A stretch of DNA of 64,000 bases from Fusobacterium varium (lineage in GTDB: Bacteria > Fusobacteriota > Fusobacteriia > Fusobacteriales > Fusobacteriaceae), in the NCBI GenBank assembly GCA_002356455.1, contig AP017968.1, forward strand, positions 3,286,001 to 3,350,000, in the 5' to 3' direction. Below the pieces are notes generated by a model. The model worked only from the letters and a program-made list of their open reading frames with translations, was not told the origin of the DNA and made no database searches. Position numbers and translations under genes: made by a program. The stretch's first letter is position 1; every line of letters starts with the position of its first letter. This document shows positions 19,216-27,908 of the stretch, piece by piece.

Positions 19216-20109
19216 TTACTTCACCTCTAAAATATCTTTAAAATCTTCCTTGGTAAATTTATATTTTTTTCCACAAAAATGGCATTCAGTTTCTAAAAAC
19301 TCCTGTGTTTCAAATATCTCGTTTAATTCTTTTTTACCAAGAGTAATAAGACCTCTGTAGAACTTATCCTTATCACAATTACATTTATAGTTCACTTCTT
19401 TTTCCTCAAGTATTTCATATTCTTCAATCAATTTTTCATTATTCTCACTGCTCATATCTTCATATAAAAGTTTTAATATTCTCTTAAGATCCATTCCACC
19501 CATCATAAGTTCAGTCATGGGTCTTATTGCCTGAACTTTTTCCTCTAGAGCTTCTATGAAACACTCTTCTGCACCTGGAAGAAGCTGTATCATATATCCC
19601 CCAGCACAAGCTACAGTTCTTTCATCTTTTAAATTCACTCCCAATGCTATTACAGTTGGTGTCTGATCTGAATTAAAAAAATAGTAAGCCAAGTCTTGAG
19701 CTATCTCTCCTGAATCTATTGGAGACATTCCAACATATGGTTCTTTCAATCCCATATCTTTTATTATTCTCAGCATTCCTTTTCCAACTAAAGCTCCTAC
19801 ATTTGATCTTCCATTATCTTTTAGTGCCACATCAGCTGAAGGGTTAGAAACATATCCCTTTACCCCTCCTTCAGAATCTGCTGTAACTACCATATTATTC
19901 AGCAGTCCATCAGTATCTGTTCTCAAAGTCAGTAAATCTTTTCCTTTTAAAGTGCTTCCCATCATTACTCCCGCTGTAAGAAGTCTTCCAAAAGCATCTA
20001 TTGCAGTGGGGCTGCATTTATGTATATCCAATGCTTTCTGCACTATATCTGTTGAATCTACCAGAAAAAATCTAGCGTTTTTACTTACTCCTCTTATTAT
20101 TTTTCCCAT
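19216..20109 (-). CDS. hslO: Redox-regulated chaperone Hsp33
   Basis: This 297-residue holdase is activated by oxidation and unfolding. The C-terminal zinc switch is visible as KCNCD (C-x-C) and ECHFCG (C-x2-C), about 30 residues apart. The N-terminal region with FGRLLTAGVMMGSTLKG is characteristic. The length matches E. coli Hsp33 (292). It lies 11 bp after the ComEA-like gene in a tight operon. In an anaerobe this chaperone would serve defence against oxygen or hypochlorous stress. Confidence 0.95.
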   Translation of the reverse strand: MGKIIRGVSKNARFFLVDSTDIVQKALDIHKCSPTAIDAFGRLLTAGVMMGSTLKGKDLLTLRTDTDGLLNNMVVTADSEGGVKGYVSNPSADVALKDNGRSNVGALVGKGMLRIIKDMGLKEPYVGMSPIDSGEIAQDLAYYFFNSDQTPTVIALGVNLKDERTVACAGGYMIQLLPGAEECFIEALEEKVQAIRPMTELMMGGMDLKRILKLLYEDMSSENNEKLIEEYEILEEKEVNYKCNCDKDKFYRGLITLGKKELNEIFETQEFLETECHFCGKKYKFTKEDFKDILEVK

Positions 20110-20120
20110 TTATATCACCT

Positions 20121-20645
20121 CTAAAATTTATCATATTTAACTATTTCTTTATATTTTTCATATCTTTTTTTTGAAAGTATTTCCATTAATTGAAGATTAT
20201 TATCTATTCTATCATTCTTATTAAGATATTCTCTTATTTTTTTAATCTCTTTTTTCTCAAAACCAAAATATTTTAAAAGTTCATCATCAGCCTCATTTAT
20301 GTAGATAGGATTTTTTTCAACTTCACTCTCTATTTTAAATTTATTAGAAAGTTTTTCATAAGTTGCGTCTCCGATTCCTTTTATCCTCTTCATCTCTTCC
20401 AGTTTTTCAAAACCACCTGTTTTTTTCCTATAATTTAAAATTTTATTAGCATATCCTATTCCTATTCCTTGTGACACCATTTCTTCTTTAGAAACAATGT
20501 TTATATCCATAAGATTATCTTTTTTTTCAAGCATATTTTCGCTCATTATTAGTTTAAAAGATTTTGATACATCCTCTTCTCCAAAACTAAAATTACTGAT
20601 AATTATAAGCATAATGACAATAAGCAATCCTTTACAGCTTCTCAT
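20121..20645 (-). CDS. ComEA-like helix-hairpin-helix protein
   Basis: This 174-residue protein has an N-terminal signal-like hydrophobic segment (MRSCKGLLIVIMLIIISNFSF). It carries the ComEA-type HhH pair (VSQGIGIGYANKILNYRKKT and MKRIKGIGDATYEKL), followed by a second weaker helix-hairpin unit (YINEADDELLKYFG). ComEA binds incoming DNA outside the inner membrane during transformation. It overlaps the start of hemZ's stop region by 14 bp. Its proximity to a PilT-like ATPase gene in the same operon is suggestive, though ComEA domains also occur in proteins of unknown role. Confidence 0.8.
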   Translation of the reverse strand: MRSCKGLLIVIMLIIISNFSFGEEDVSKSFKLIMSENMLEKKDNLMDINIVSKEEMVSQGIGIGYANKILNYRKKTGGFEKLEEMKRIKGIGDATYEKLSNKFKIESEVEKNPIYINEADDELLKYFGFEKKEIKKIREYLNKNDRIDNNLQLMEILSKKRYEKYKEIVKYDKF

Positions 20646-22050
20646 CTATATTTCTCCTTTTTTTAAATAATTTATATTTACTCTCCATTCTTTCTTTCAT
20701 TTCCTTTATATATAATGCTGGATCTTTTGGATTAATTATTCTTTCAATATAATCTCTAAACTCTGTTTCCTCTATTACTCTTTTAGTGATAGCTCCCCCT
20801 CCTAATCCCATAGTCGATTGATTTTCCTCTATCATCTCTATATTAAATACAGATTCTTTTCCTTCTTTTGCATATCCAACATTCTCTCCCCATTCCATAA
20901 TATTTTTCTGTCTATACATATAGTATGGTTTCAACTGTTTTTTCTCAGTAAGTTCTTTTATTTTATTTTCTATTATATCCCTATTCAATTCTTTTCTATT
21001 TTTATTCTCTTTAAAAAGTTTAGATGCCCTTTTAAATGCCAAAGAATGTATAGTTAGATTTTCTATATTATATTTTTCCAGCTCACTTAAAGTATAAAGT
21101 ACATCTTCTGTTGTTTCATCTGGAAGCCCTATTATCAAATCCATATTTATTATAAATCCCATATTTTGAGCAATTCTAAAATATTTATCAAAATTTTTTC
21201 TATCAAATTTTCTATTTACCTTTTTTAAAGTTTCTTCATTAAAAGTTTGAGGATTTAAACTTATTCTATCAACACCATATTTTTTTACAAGCTCTAATTT
21301 TTTTTGGGTAAGTGAATCTTCTCTTCCTGCTTCAAAAGTAAACTCTTTTAAATGAAGCATATCTATATTCTCATTTATTTTCTTCAAAACTTTTTCTAAA
21401 TCACTTTCTGTAAGTGTACTTGGAGTTCCGCCTCCTATATATATAGATTCTATCTTGTATCCTTCATCTTTTAAAAATTTCCCAGCCATTTCTATCTCTT
21501 CTAACAAAGTTTCAACAAATCCTTTGTAATATCTTCCTACTCCTCCATTTATTTCATAAGAAGCAAATGAACAGTATTTACATTTAGTTGGACAAAAAGG
21601 TATTCCTATATATAAATTTATATATTCTCTATTTAAAAATTCCAGTTCTTTCTTTACAGTATTTACAAGGAGTTTTATTTTTTCATCACTGACAATATAA
21701 AAATTTCTTAACATATCTTCTGCTTGTTCATATGAATATCCCAAAGATAACAGCCTTCTTAATACTTTTGTAGGTCTGACTCCCATAAGTCCACCCCAAG
21801 AATACTTTTTATTATATACTTTTAATAAAAGAATTTTTACCATAGTCTGTTTTTGCTCATCTATTCTGCCTTCCTGATTTGCATAAGAAAAATTTCCTTT
21901 TTTTCCATCTATATCCATATTTACTTCTATATTATCAAAAGTTTCTTTTATAAAAAGATTCATCGTTTTATCAAGTGCTTCTGGCACCATCACTCTTGCA
22001 AATTCTTCTATACTTCTGATATTTATTTCAAAATTTGAATTAATTAACAC
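20632..22050 (-). CDS. hemZ: HemZ-type radical-SAM coproporphyrinogen dehydrogenase-like protein
   Basis: This 472-residue radical SAM protein has an N-terminal domain of about 150 residues, then the cluster motif CPTKCKYC (CxxxCxxC) and the SAM-binding YIGGGTPSTL. The C-terminal HemN-like part has GLPDETTEDV and MYRQKNIMEWGENVGY. The N-terminal extension distinguishes HemZ from HemN and HemW. HemN-class enzymes oxidise coproporphyrinogen III anaerobically, but HemZ activity is poorly defined and no other haem genes are nearby. The gene overlaps both neighbours. Confidence 0.85.
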   Translation of the reverse strand: MLINSNFEINIRSIEEFARVMVPEALDKTMNLFIKETFDNIEVNMDIDGKKGNFSYANQEGRIDEQKQTMVKILLLKVYNKKYSWGGLMGVRPTKVLRRLLSLGYSYEQAEDMLRNFYIVSDEKIKLLVNTVKKELEFLNREYINLYIGIPFCPTKCKYCSFASYEINGGVGRYYKGFVETLLEEIEMAGKFLKDEGYKIESIYIGGGTPSTLTESDLEKVLKKINENIDMLHLKEFTFEAGREDSLTQKKLELVKKYGVDRISLNPQTFNEETLKKVNRKFDRKNFDKYFRIAQNMGFIINMDLIIGLPDETTEDVLYTLSELEKYNIENLTIHSLAFKRASKLFKENKNRKELNRDIIENKIKELTEKKQLKPYYMYRQKNIMEWGENVGYAKEGKESVFNIEMIEENQSTMGLGGGAITKRVIEETEFRDYIERIINPKDPALYIKEMKERMESKYKLFKKRRNIDEKL

Positions 22051-22646
22051 TTTTCCTCCAAATTAAATTTTTCCATCATCTTATCTTTTTCATAAATCTT
22101 TCTTAATACTCTGCATGGATTTCCTGCTGCCACAACATTTTCAGGGATATCTTTTACAACTACACTCCCTGACCCAATTACACTATTCCTTCCAATAGTT
22201 ACTCCATTATTTATTGTGACTGCTCCTCCTATCCATACACCATCTTCTATTGTTATATGGGTTCCATATTCATATCCACTTTCTCTTTCAGTTGAAAATA
22301 GTGGATGGCTTACTGCCAAAAAAGATACTCTAGGACCTATTAATACATTATTTCCTATTTTTATTTTTCCAATATCAAGAAATATGCAGTCATGATTTAT
22401 AAAAGTATTCTTCCCAATTAAAATATTATATCCATAGTCACACATAATTGGTGTCATAACTACAGTATTTTCCCCTACCTCTTCAAAAAGTTCTTTTATA
22501 TTTTTCAATATTTCACTAAAATTTTCAAAAGAAAGAGAATTTATTTCAAAACATTTTTTCTTTGCTTTCATTCTTTCTGCAATCATTTCTTCTGCATTTC
22601 CCTGGTAAAGTTTTCCTAGTAACATTCTTTCTTTTTCTTTATTCAT
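22044..22646 (-). CDS. Maltose/galactoside O-acetyltransferase family enzyme
   Basis: This 200-residue acetyl-CoA-dependent transferase has the Mac domain at the N-terminus (ERMLLGKLYQGNAEEM). A left-handed beta-helix of hexapeptide repeats follows, with the catalytic His region SFLAVSHPLF and then GVWIGGAVTINNGVTIG and VAAGNPCRVLRKI. It resembles Maa and LacA, which acetylate the 6-OH of sugars for detoxification. It overlaps hemZ by 7 bp and shares one base with the PilT-like gene. Physiological substrate unknown. Confidence 0.88.
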   Translation of the reverse strand: MNKEKERMLLGKLYQGNAEEMIAERMKAKKKCFEINSLSFENFSEILKNIKELFEEVGENTVVMTPIMCDYGYNILIGKNTFINHDCIFLDIGKIKIGNNVLIGPRVSFLAVSHPLFSTERESGYEYGTHITIEDGVWIGGAVTINNGVTIGRNSVIGSGSVVVKDIPENVVAAGNPCRVLRKIYEKDKMMEKFNLEEKC

Positions 22647-23674
22647 TATTGACCTCTTTTTCTGCCATATTCCTCTTTATTTATAATTCCACTTTTATAC
22701 ATATTAGAAAGATATTCCTTCATAGATATCATTCCATACTTTTGTCCAGTTTCTATAGCAGTAAATATTTGACTTATTTTTCCAACTGCTATCTGATTAG
22801 ATACAGCAGTAGTCACAAAAAGTATTTCAAAAGCTGGAATAATTTCATTTTTTTTATCCAATAATAATTGTTGACTCACAACCCCTCTTAATGCTGAACT
22901 AAGTTGTGTTTTTATCTGTCCTTGCTTTTCTTCTGAAAAAATATCTATAAGACGATTAATTGTTTCCACTGCTCCGTTAGTATGAAGTGTTCCGAATACA
23001 AGATGTCCTGTTTCTGCTGATGTAAGAGCTGCTTCTATACTCTCTGCATCTCTCAATTCTCCTACCATTATTATGTCTGGATCCTGCCTAAGTACACTTT
23101 TTAAAGCATTTCTAAAGGACAAGGTATCTGTTCCTATTTCTCTTTGTCTTATAAAACTTTTTTTATTTTCAAAAATATACTCAATAGGATCTTCAATAGT
23201 CATTATACTCAAAGCTTTTCTTTGATTTATTTCTTCTATCATAGCTGCTAAAGTTGTACTCTTTCCACTTCCTGTGGCTCCTGTCACAAGCACTAATCCA
23301 TTTTTATATTTTATCATATTTTTTAATACTTCTGGAAGGTTCAACTTTTCAAAACTTTGTATCTTTTTGGTTAAAATTCTTATAGAAAATGCAGGTGAAC
23401 CTTTTTCATTATATAAATTTATCCTGTATCTTCTTTTTTTTATATCTTCAAAAGCTATATCTATTTCCTTAATTTTTTCAAATATTTCTTTTTGTTTTTC
23501 TGTTAATGTTTCTTTTATACAATCTATTAAAAAACTTTTCGAAACTTTCTCATTCTCCTCATCTCTTATCAGTTCTCCATTTATTCTATAAATTACTTTC
23601 TCTTCATTTACAAGATGAATATCTGATGCCCTTTTCTCCTGACCCTTCTCTAAGATATCTAATAAAATCATCAT
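22646..23674 (-). CDS. pilT: PilT-like type IV pilus retraction / secretion ATPase
   Basis: This 342-residue hexameric AAA-like ATPase has the N-terminal PAS-like subdomain with KGQEKRASDIHLV. It also has Walker A ATGSGKSTT (about residues 131-139), Asp box IMTIEDPIEYIF, Walker B PDIIMVGELRDAESIEAALTSA and His box VFGTLHTNGA. The length and the C-terminal half match PilT rather than PilB. The AIRNLIRE-type retraction motif of PilT is not obvious. No pilin or PilB is in the window. It heads the operon; an extended -10 (TGCTATAAT) lies just upstream. Confidence 0.85.
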   Translation of the reverse strand: MMILLDILEKGQEKRASDIHLVNEEKVIYRINGELIRDEENEKVSKSFLIDCIKETLTEKQKEIFEKIKEIDIAFEDIKKRRYRINLYNEKGSPAFSIRILTKKIQSFEKLNLPEVLKNMIKYKNGLVLVTGATGSGKSTTLAAMIEEINQRKALSIMTIEDPIEYIFENKKSFIRQREIGTDTLSFRNALKSVLRQDPDIIMVGELRDAESIEAALTSAETGHLVFGTLHTNGAVETINRLIDIFSEEKQGQIKTQLSSALRGVVSQQLLLDKKNEIIPAFEILFVTTAVSNQIAVGKISQIFTAIETGQKYGMISMKEYLSNMYKSGIINKEEYGRKRGQ

Positions 23675-23851
23675 ACCTTCCCTTAAATAAATTTTACTTA
23701 ATATTATAGCATACTTTATAGCATTTGTCTTCTTCTGCCTTTTTTTAAACTGTTTTTTCTAGGTAATTATATCATGATTTTTCACTCAGGTCTAACTATT
23801 GAGAATAATACAATATATTTTTATTTTTCTTCATATACATATATGTTTTTC

Positions 23852-23880
23852 TTGATAATTTTTTTAAAATATTGTATACT
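23852..23880 (+). promoter_or_regulatory. Sigma-70 promoter of the MATE gene leader
   Basis: TTGATA (23852-23857) and TATACT (23875-23880) are separated by 17 bp. The predicted start near 23887 gives a leader of about 104 nt before the ATG at 23991. Confidence 0.8.
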
Positions 23881-23886
23881 TAAGTC

Positions 23887-23966
23887 GTTCATCGGAGGGT
23901 ATATAAAAAATTTATATGCTGGATAAGATGGTTGGATAAAGCCAACTGTTTTATCCAGCATTTTTT
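23887..23966 (+). ncRNA. Candidate riboswitch leader (guanidine-IV/mepA-like) with terminator
   Basis: The leader of the MATE gene begins with a conserved-looking purine segment (CATCGGAGGGTAT), then an AU hairpin (GTATATAA / TTTATATGC, about 23899-23919). A strong intrinsic terminator follows: an 11-bp stem 23916-23926 / 23951-23961, an inner GTTGG/CCAAC stem and six Ts. The 5' part of the terminator stem overlaps the first hairpin (shared ATGC), so the two can compete. Guanidine-IV (mepA-motif) riboswitches are known in front of MATE genes in Clostridia and Fusobacteria. Class assignment is from memory of that motif and is unverified. The terminator itself is plain. Confidence 0.6.
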
Positions 23967-23990
23967 AATTTACAGGAGGATTTTTTATTT

Positions 23991-25343
23991 ATGGAACAAA
24001 AAAATTTACTAATTGAAGGAAGTATCTTCAAAGGATTAATGAGATTTTCATTTCCTTTTCTTCTGGCAAGTCTTCTCCAAGCATTTTATGGAGCAGCAGA
24101 TCTCTTCGTAGTTGGACAATATGCAGACTCTGCTGCAGTATCTGCTGTAGCTATTGGAAGTCAAGTAATGCAGACAATTACTGGGGTTATTTTAGGAATA
24201 ACCACTGGGGGAACTATTCTTATTGGACAATATCTTGGGGCAAGAAGAGAAAAAGATATGGCAAAAACCATTGGAACTATTATATATGTTTTTGGATTTA
24301 TATCTATAATACTTACTATTTTTATGATATTATCTACTAACTATATCACTAACATAATGCATACTCCTAATGAAGCAATAACATTTACTCAGCAATATAT
24401 TTTTATATGTTCATGTGGTATTCCCTTTATTATAGGTTATAATGCTGTAAGTGGTATTTTAAGAGGAATGGGCGATTCTAAAACTCCTCTATATTTTATA
24501 ACCGTTGCTTGTTTTATAAACATAACTGTTGACATCATATTGGTTGATTTCTTCAAAATGGGAGCTGCTGGTGCGGCTATTGCCACCATTGGTGCACAAG
24601 GAATCAGTTTTTTGCTTGCTGTCTTATTTTTATGGAAAAAAGGATTTTCTTTTGAATTTGGTAAAAAATATATTTGGTTCTTTCCTAAAAAGGCTAAGAT
24701 TATATTTCATCTTGGACTTCCAATTGCATTGCAGGATGGACTTATAAATATATCTTTTTTGCTTATTACAACTATCATAAATACTATGGGACTTACTGCT
24801 TCTGCTGCTGTGGGAGTAGTTGAAAAAATTATTGTATTTGCCATGCTTCCACCAACAGCTTTCGCTTCTGCCATAGCTGTAATGACTGCACAAAATATGG
24901 GAGCTGGAAAAATAGACAGAGCTCAAAAATCTCTTTATTCTGGAATAGGGTGTTCTTTAATTTTAGGCATTGTTTTTTATATATATTCACAAATTTTTCC
25001 TGAAAAAATTACTTCGCTTTTTTCTAATGATAAAGAAGTTATTTATACAGCTGCAATGTATTTAAGATCATACAGTATTGATTGTATTCTTGTTTGTTTT
25101 ATCTTTTGTATGAATTCTTTTTTCAGTGGATGTGGACATCCTATATTCCCAATGATACACAGCCTTATAGCCACATTTTTAATAAGAATTCCTGTTTCCT
25201 TTGTTCTAAGTAAAATAGAAGGAATAACTCTTTATGAAATAGGTTTTGGAGCCCCTTTAGCTACATTTGTATCTTTAATAATGTGTATAATTTATATGAA
25301 ATATGGAAACTGGAAAAAAAATACTATGCTGAAAAGCAAATGA
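23991..25343 (+). CDS. MATE-family cation-coupled efflux transporter (MepA-like)
   Basis: This 450-residue protein has about 12 membrane segments in two homologous halves. Its N-terminus is SIFKGLMRFSFPFLLASLLQAFYGAADLFVVG, the MATE pattern, with SGILRGMGDSKTP at the end of the N-terminal half. The C-terminal half begins IFHLGLPIALQDGLINISFLL. These antiporters expel cationic drugs or metabolites using Na+ or H+. It is monocistronic, under a structured leader with a terminator, and closed by a perfect hairpin. If the leader is a guanidine sensor, guanidinium export would be the natural role. Confidence 0.92.
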   Translation: MEQKNLLIEGSIFKGLMRFSFPFLLASLLQAFYGAADLFVVGQYADSAAVSAVAIGSQVMQTITGVILGITTGGTILIGQYLGARREKDMAKTIGTIIYVFGFISIILTIFMILSTNYITNIMHTPNEAITFTQQYIFICSCGIPFIIGYNAVSGILRGMGDSKTPLYFITVACFINITVDIILVDFFKMGAAGAAIATIGAQGISFLLAVLFLWKKGFSFEFGKKYIWFFPKKAKIIFHLGLPIALQDGLINISFLLITTIINTMGLTASAAVGVVEKIIVFAMLPPTAFASAIAVMTAQNMGAGKIDRAQKSLYSGIGCSLILGIVFYIYSQIFPEKITSLFSNDKEVIYTAAMYLRSYSIDCILVCFIFCMNSFFSGCGHPIFPMIHSLIATFLIRIPVSFVLSKIEGITLYEIGFGAPLATFVSLIMCIIYMKYGNWKKNTMLKSK

Positions 25344-25350
25344 TTAAATA

Positions 25351-25386
25351 TAGAAAAAAGCGGTAAAAAACCGCTTTTTTCTATAT
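25351..25386. terminator. Bidirectional terminator between the MATE gene and the small gene after fadA
   Basis: A perfect 14-bp stem (25351-25364 / 25370-25383, AAAAAAGCGGT / ACCGCTTTTTT core) with T-runs on both strands separates two convergent genes. Confidence 0.9.
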
Positions 25387-25392
25387 TATTAT

Positions 25393-25599
25393 TTAATTCA
25401 TTTCTTGGCTATAGATTTTAAATAATTCCATTAAAATTTTACTATTAGTTTGATACTTTCTTCTTAATTTATTCAAGCTTTTATTGATAAATGTATATTC
25501 TTCTCTAGTAAATCTGCAACCTAAAATTCTATATTTTTTTATACCACTTCCTAGCGGTCTTCCTCTTGTTGGTTTAGCTTTTTCTTTTTCTCCCTTCAT
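25393..25599 (-). CDS. Small basic protein, possible ribbon-helix-helix DNA binder
   Basis: This 68-residue protein has a Lys/Arg-rich N-terminus with an AT-hook-like GRPLGSG. It is followed by a short strand-like segment (YRILGCRFT) and two predicted helices (REEYTFINKSLNKLRRKY, NSKILMELFKIYSQ). That strand-helix-helix order fits ribbon-helix-helix regulators, but I do not recognise the family. It has an AAGGGG ribosome site and starts 18 bp after the fadA-like gene, so it is in the same transcript. It may be an autoregulator of the adhesin; this is inferred from position. Confidence 0.6.
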   Translation of the reverse strand: MKGEKEKAKPTRGRPLGSGIKKYRILGCRFTREEYTFINKSLNKLRRKYQTNSKILMELFKIYSQEMN

Positions 25600-25617
25600 A
25601 AATCTTTCCCCTTTCCC

Positions 25618-25983
25618 CTATTTAATCATTTCAAATAAATTAATTATTTCTTCTTGTTTTCTCATATCTTCTTCCAATATTTTCTTAGCATCAGAATATT
25701 TTTTAGCAAGCTGATTATATTGATCTTTATAGTATCTATTTCCTTTCACATCAGCTATACGCTTTTCTTGTGTAATTATTTGTTGATACATCTCTCTTTG
25801 TTGTGTAAGAGTTCTTTGAGCTTCTTCAGCTTCTGATTTTCTTTGCTCATACATGGCTTTTTCTTCAGCTTCAAGCTGTTGAAAATTAAGTTCTAACTGT
25901 TCTAATGTGGATAAAACATTAGATTCAGCAAATGTTGTTATTGATGCTGCAAACAGAAAACATCCCAGTAGTATTTTTTTCAT
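25618..25983 (-). CDS. fadA: FadA-family adhesin
   Basis: This 121-residue protein has a cleavable signal peptide (MKKILLGCFLFAASITTFAES, cleavage near TFA) and an all-helical coiled-coil body. The C-terminal region NRYYKDQYNQLAKKYSDAKK, then LEEDMRKQEEIINLFEMIK, lines up with the F. nucleatum FadA pattern (TRFYKSQYQDLASKYEDALKKLESEM). In F. nucleatum FadA binds cadherins and forms filaments as pre- and mature forms. Mature length is slightly shorter than FadA (129 total). It is first in a two-gene unit with the small basic protein. The fadA symbol denotes family only; binding properties of this paralogue are unknown. Confidence 0.85.
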   Translation of the reverse strand: MKKILLGCFLFAASITTFAESNVLSTLEQLELNFQQLEAEEKAMYEQRKSEAEEAQRTLTQQREMYQQIITQEKRIADVKGNRYYKDQYNQLAKKYSDAKKILEEDMRKQEEIINLFEMIK

Positions 25984-26472
25984 TTTTCCCCCTTATGTCT
26001 TTTAGTAAAACTTATCAAACTTTTGACTAACAAAATATTTTTTATTTATCTGAATCATAATTTTTATTACACACTATAATTCAGTATTATATTGCTATTT
26101 TCCTAAAAAAAATGTTCTGTTTTTTTCTCAAAAGTTTCATTTCTATTATATTATATCACATTTTTATTTTTAAAAAACAGAAAGTTCTTTTATTGAACTC
26201 TATCTTTTCTTAAAACCAAAGTTTTAACTATACATTTTTTTTATTACTTCCTTAACATATATTTGTTTCATTAATTTCTTGATTTCATCAGTTTTGTTTT
26301 ATTTTTTTATATAATATTTTAAAATGGTTTTATAATACATTCTTTTTATAAAAGATATTCAACTTTATTTATCTTTTTTTATTATTAAATATAAAATTAT
26401 AATGTTAAAAAGGATTTTTGAATTAATTTAGAAGAGTATATTATCTTAGACTTTATTCAAGGAGGAAGAGAG
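25984..26472. other. AT-rich intergenic region between divergent fadA-like and efflux operons
   Basis: No ORF or RNA gene is supported in these 489 bases. For the adhesin, a minus-strand extended -10 (TGATATAAT, 26158-26150) is the best promoter candidate, giving a leader of roughly 160 nt. For the efflux operon, TTGAAT at 26418 is followed by TATATT/TATTAT at poor spacing, so its promoter is not resolved. A small dyad AGTTC-N7-GAACT lies at 26183-26199. Confidence 0.5.
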
Positions 26473-27894
26473 ATGAATAAAAAAATTATTTTAGCACTTA
26501 TATTATCAACCTTTTTAGGTTGTTCATCAATACCCAAAATTAATAAAAATGAAATGATTACCCCTAATAATATCTCTACTGATATTTTCGAGAATCAAAA
26601 ACTGGTATTTTCAAATGTGAATTGGTGGAAAATATACAATGACTCTGCTCTTAACCAATTAATAGATTTTGCTTTAAAAGAAAATAATGATTTAAAAATA
26701 GCTAAACTTAATATTGCAAAAGCTAATGAGGCAGTAAATCTTACAAAAGCTGAATCTGGAATTACAATAAATTTAACAGGAGATTTAAAAAGGGAAAAAC
26801 TTGGAAAAAATGGAACTACTCCTCCACCATTTGGAGGAAAAATAATTAATATTGGAAGTGTTGGACTTCAGGCTGATTATAATATTGATTTATTCAATAA
26901 AGTTGCTTCATTAACATCAGAGCAAAAGTATAAGTCTGAAGCAATGAAATTAAATTCAAAATGGGTAGAGCTCGATATATCTAACAGAGTAGCTAAGCTT
27001 TATGTTTACTGGAAATATTTATACCAAGAAAATACTATTCTTACTGAACAAAAAAATATTCTTACTGAAATAGAAAAACTACAAACTCAAAATTTAAAAA
27101 TTGGAAATGGTATAGAAGATGATATCTGGACAGTTCAAGAAGAAATAAGAACAATTAATATGCTTCTTAAAGAAAATGAATTAAATAAACAGCTTACAAT
27201 AAATAACTTAAATATTCTTACTGGCAATAAGTATAGTAGTGAAATATCTTCTCTCTTAGAAAAAAATTCTAAAAATTTAAATAATTTATTTAAAGAAAAA
27301 GTAAATATTCCTTCATCTATATCCTCTGATATAATTGTAAACAGACCTGATGTAGAGTATTATCTCATGCTGATAAAAGGGCAGGAAAAACACTTAGAAG
27401 CTGCTAAAGCAGATTTTTATCCACAATTTTCTATCACAGGTCAATATGGTTTTGAAGGTATCAATTTCAATAAAATATTGAGAAAAGATTCTCTTTTGGG
27501 TTTTATAGGTCCTAGTATTTATCTTCCTATATTTCATTCAGGGGCTATCAAAAGTACATATAAAATAGCTGGAACTGATATGAACATATTTATAGAAGAA
27601 TATAATAAAGCAGTCATTAATGCATATAATGATGTAGACAATGAACTTTACAAAACCAAAACTTTATGGAGCACTTTAAATAGTTCTGAAGAAAATTTTA
27701 AAGTAGAAACAGATTTACTTTCTAGAGATAAAAAAAGATTCCAGATAGGAACTATCTCTAAACATGATTATCTTTCTCAAAAATATAACTGGTATAACAG
27801 TAAACTGGATAATGAACAACATCATTTTAATTTATACACCCAACAATTACAACTTATAAATTCCCTTGGAGGAGTGTATAAACTTGACAAATAA
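26473..27894 (+). CDS. TolC/NodT-family outer-membrane efflux lipoprotein
   Basis: This 473-residue outer-membrane factor has a lipoprotein signal (lipobox FLGC, Cys16) followed by the OEP repeats. Motifs include NWWKIYNDSALNQLIDFALKENNDLKIAKLNI near the start and SSDIIVNRPDVEYYLMLIKGQEKHLEAAKADFYPQFSITGQYG (about 280-325). The second is the conserved RPDV...A...FYP signature of the family. It would form the trimeric exit duct for the adaptor and MFS pump encoded next. First gene of a three-gene operon, with AAGGAGGAAGAG before the ATG. Confidence 0.93.
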   Translation: MNKKIILALILSTFLGCSSIPKINKNEMITPNNISTDIFENQKLVFSNVNWWKIYNDSALNQLIDFALKENNDLKIAKLNIAKANEAVNLTKAESGITINLTGDLKREKLGKNGTTPPPFGGKIINIGSVGLQADYNIDLFNKVASLTSEQKYKSEAMKLNSKWVELDISNRVAKLYVYWKYLYQENTILTEQKNILTEIEKLQTQNLKIGNGIEDDIWTVQEEIRTINMLLKENELNKQLTINNLNILTGNKYSSEISSLLEKNSKNLNNLFKEKVNIPSSISSDIIVNRPDVEYYLMLIKGQEKHLEAAKADFYPQFSITGQYGFEGINFNKILRKDSLLGFIGPSIYLPIFHSGAIKSTYKIAGTDMNIFIEEYNKAVINAYNDVDNELYKTKTLWSTLNSSEENFKVETDLLSRDKKRFQIGTISKHDYLSQKYNWYNSKLDNEQHHFNLYTQQLQLINSLGGVYKLDK

Positions 27895-27908
27895 GTGTGG
27901 AGGACAGT

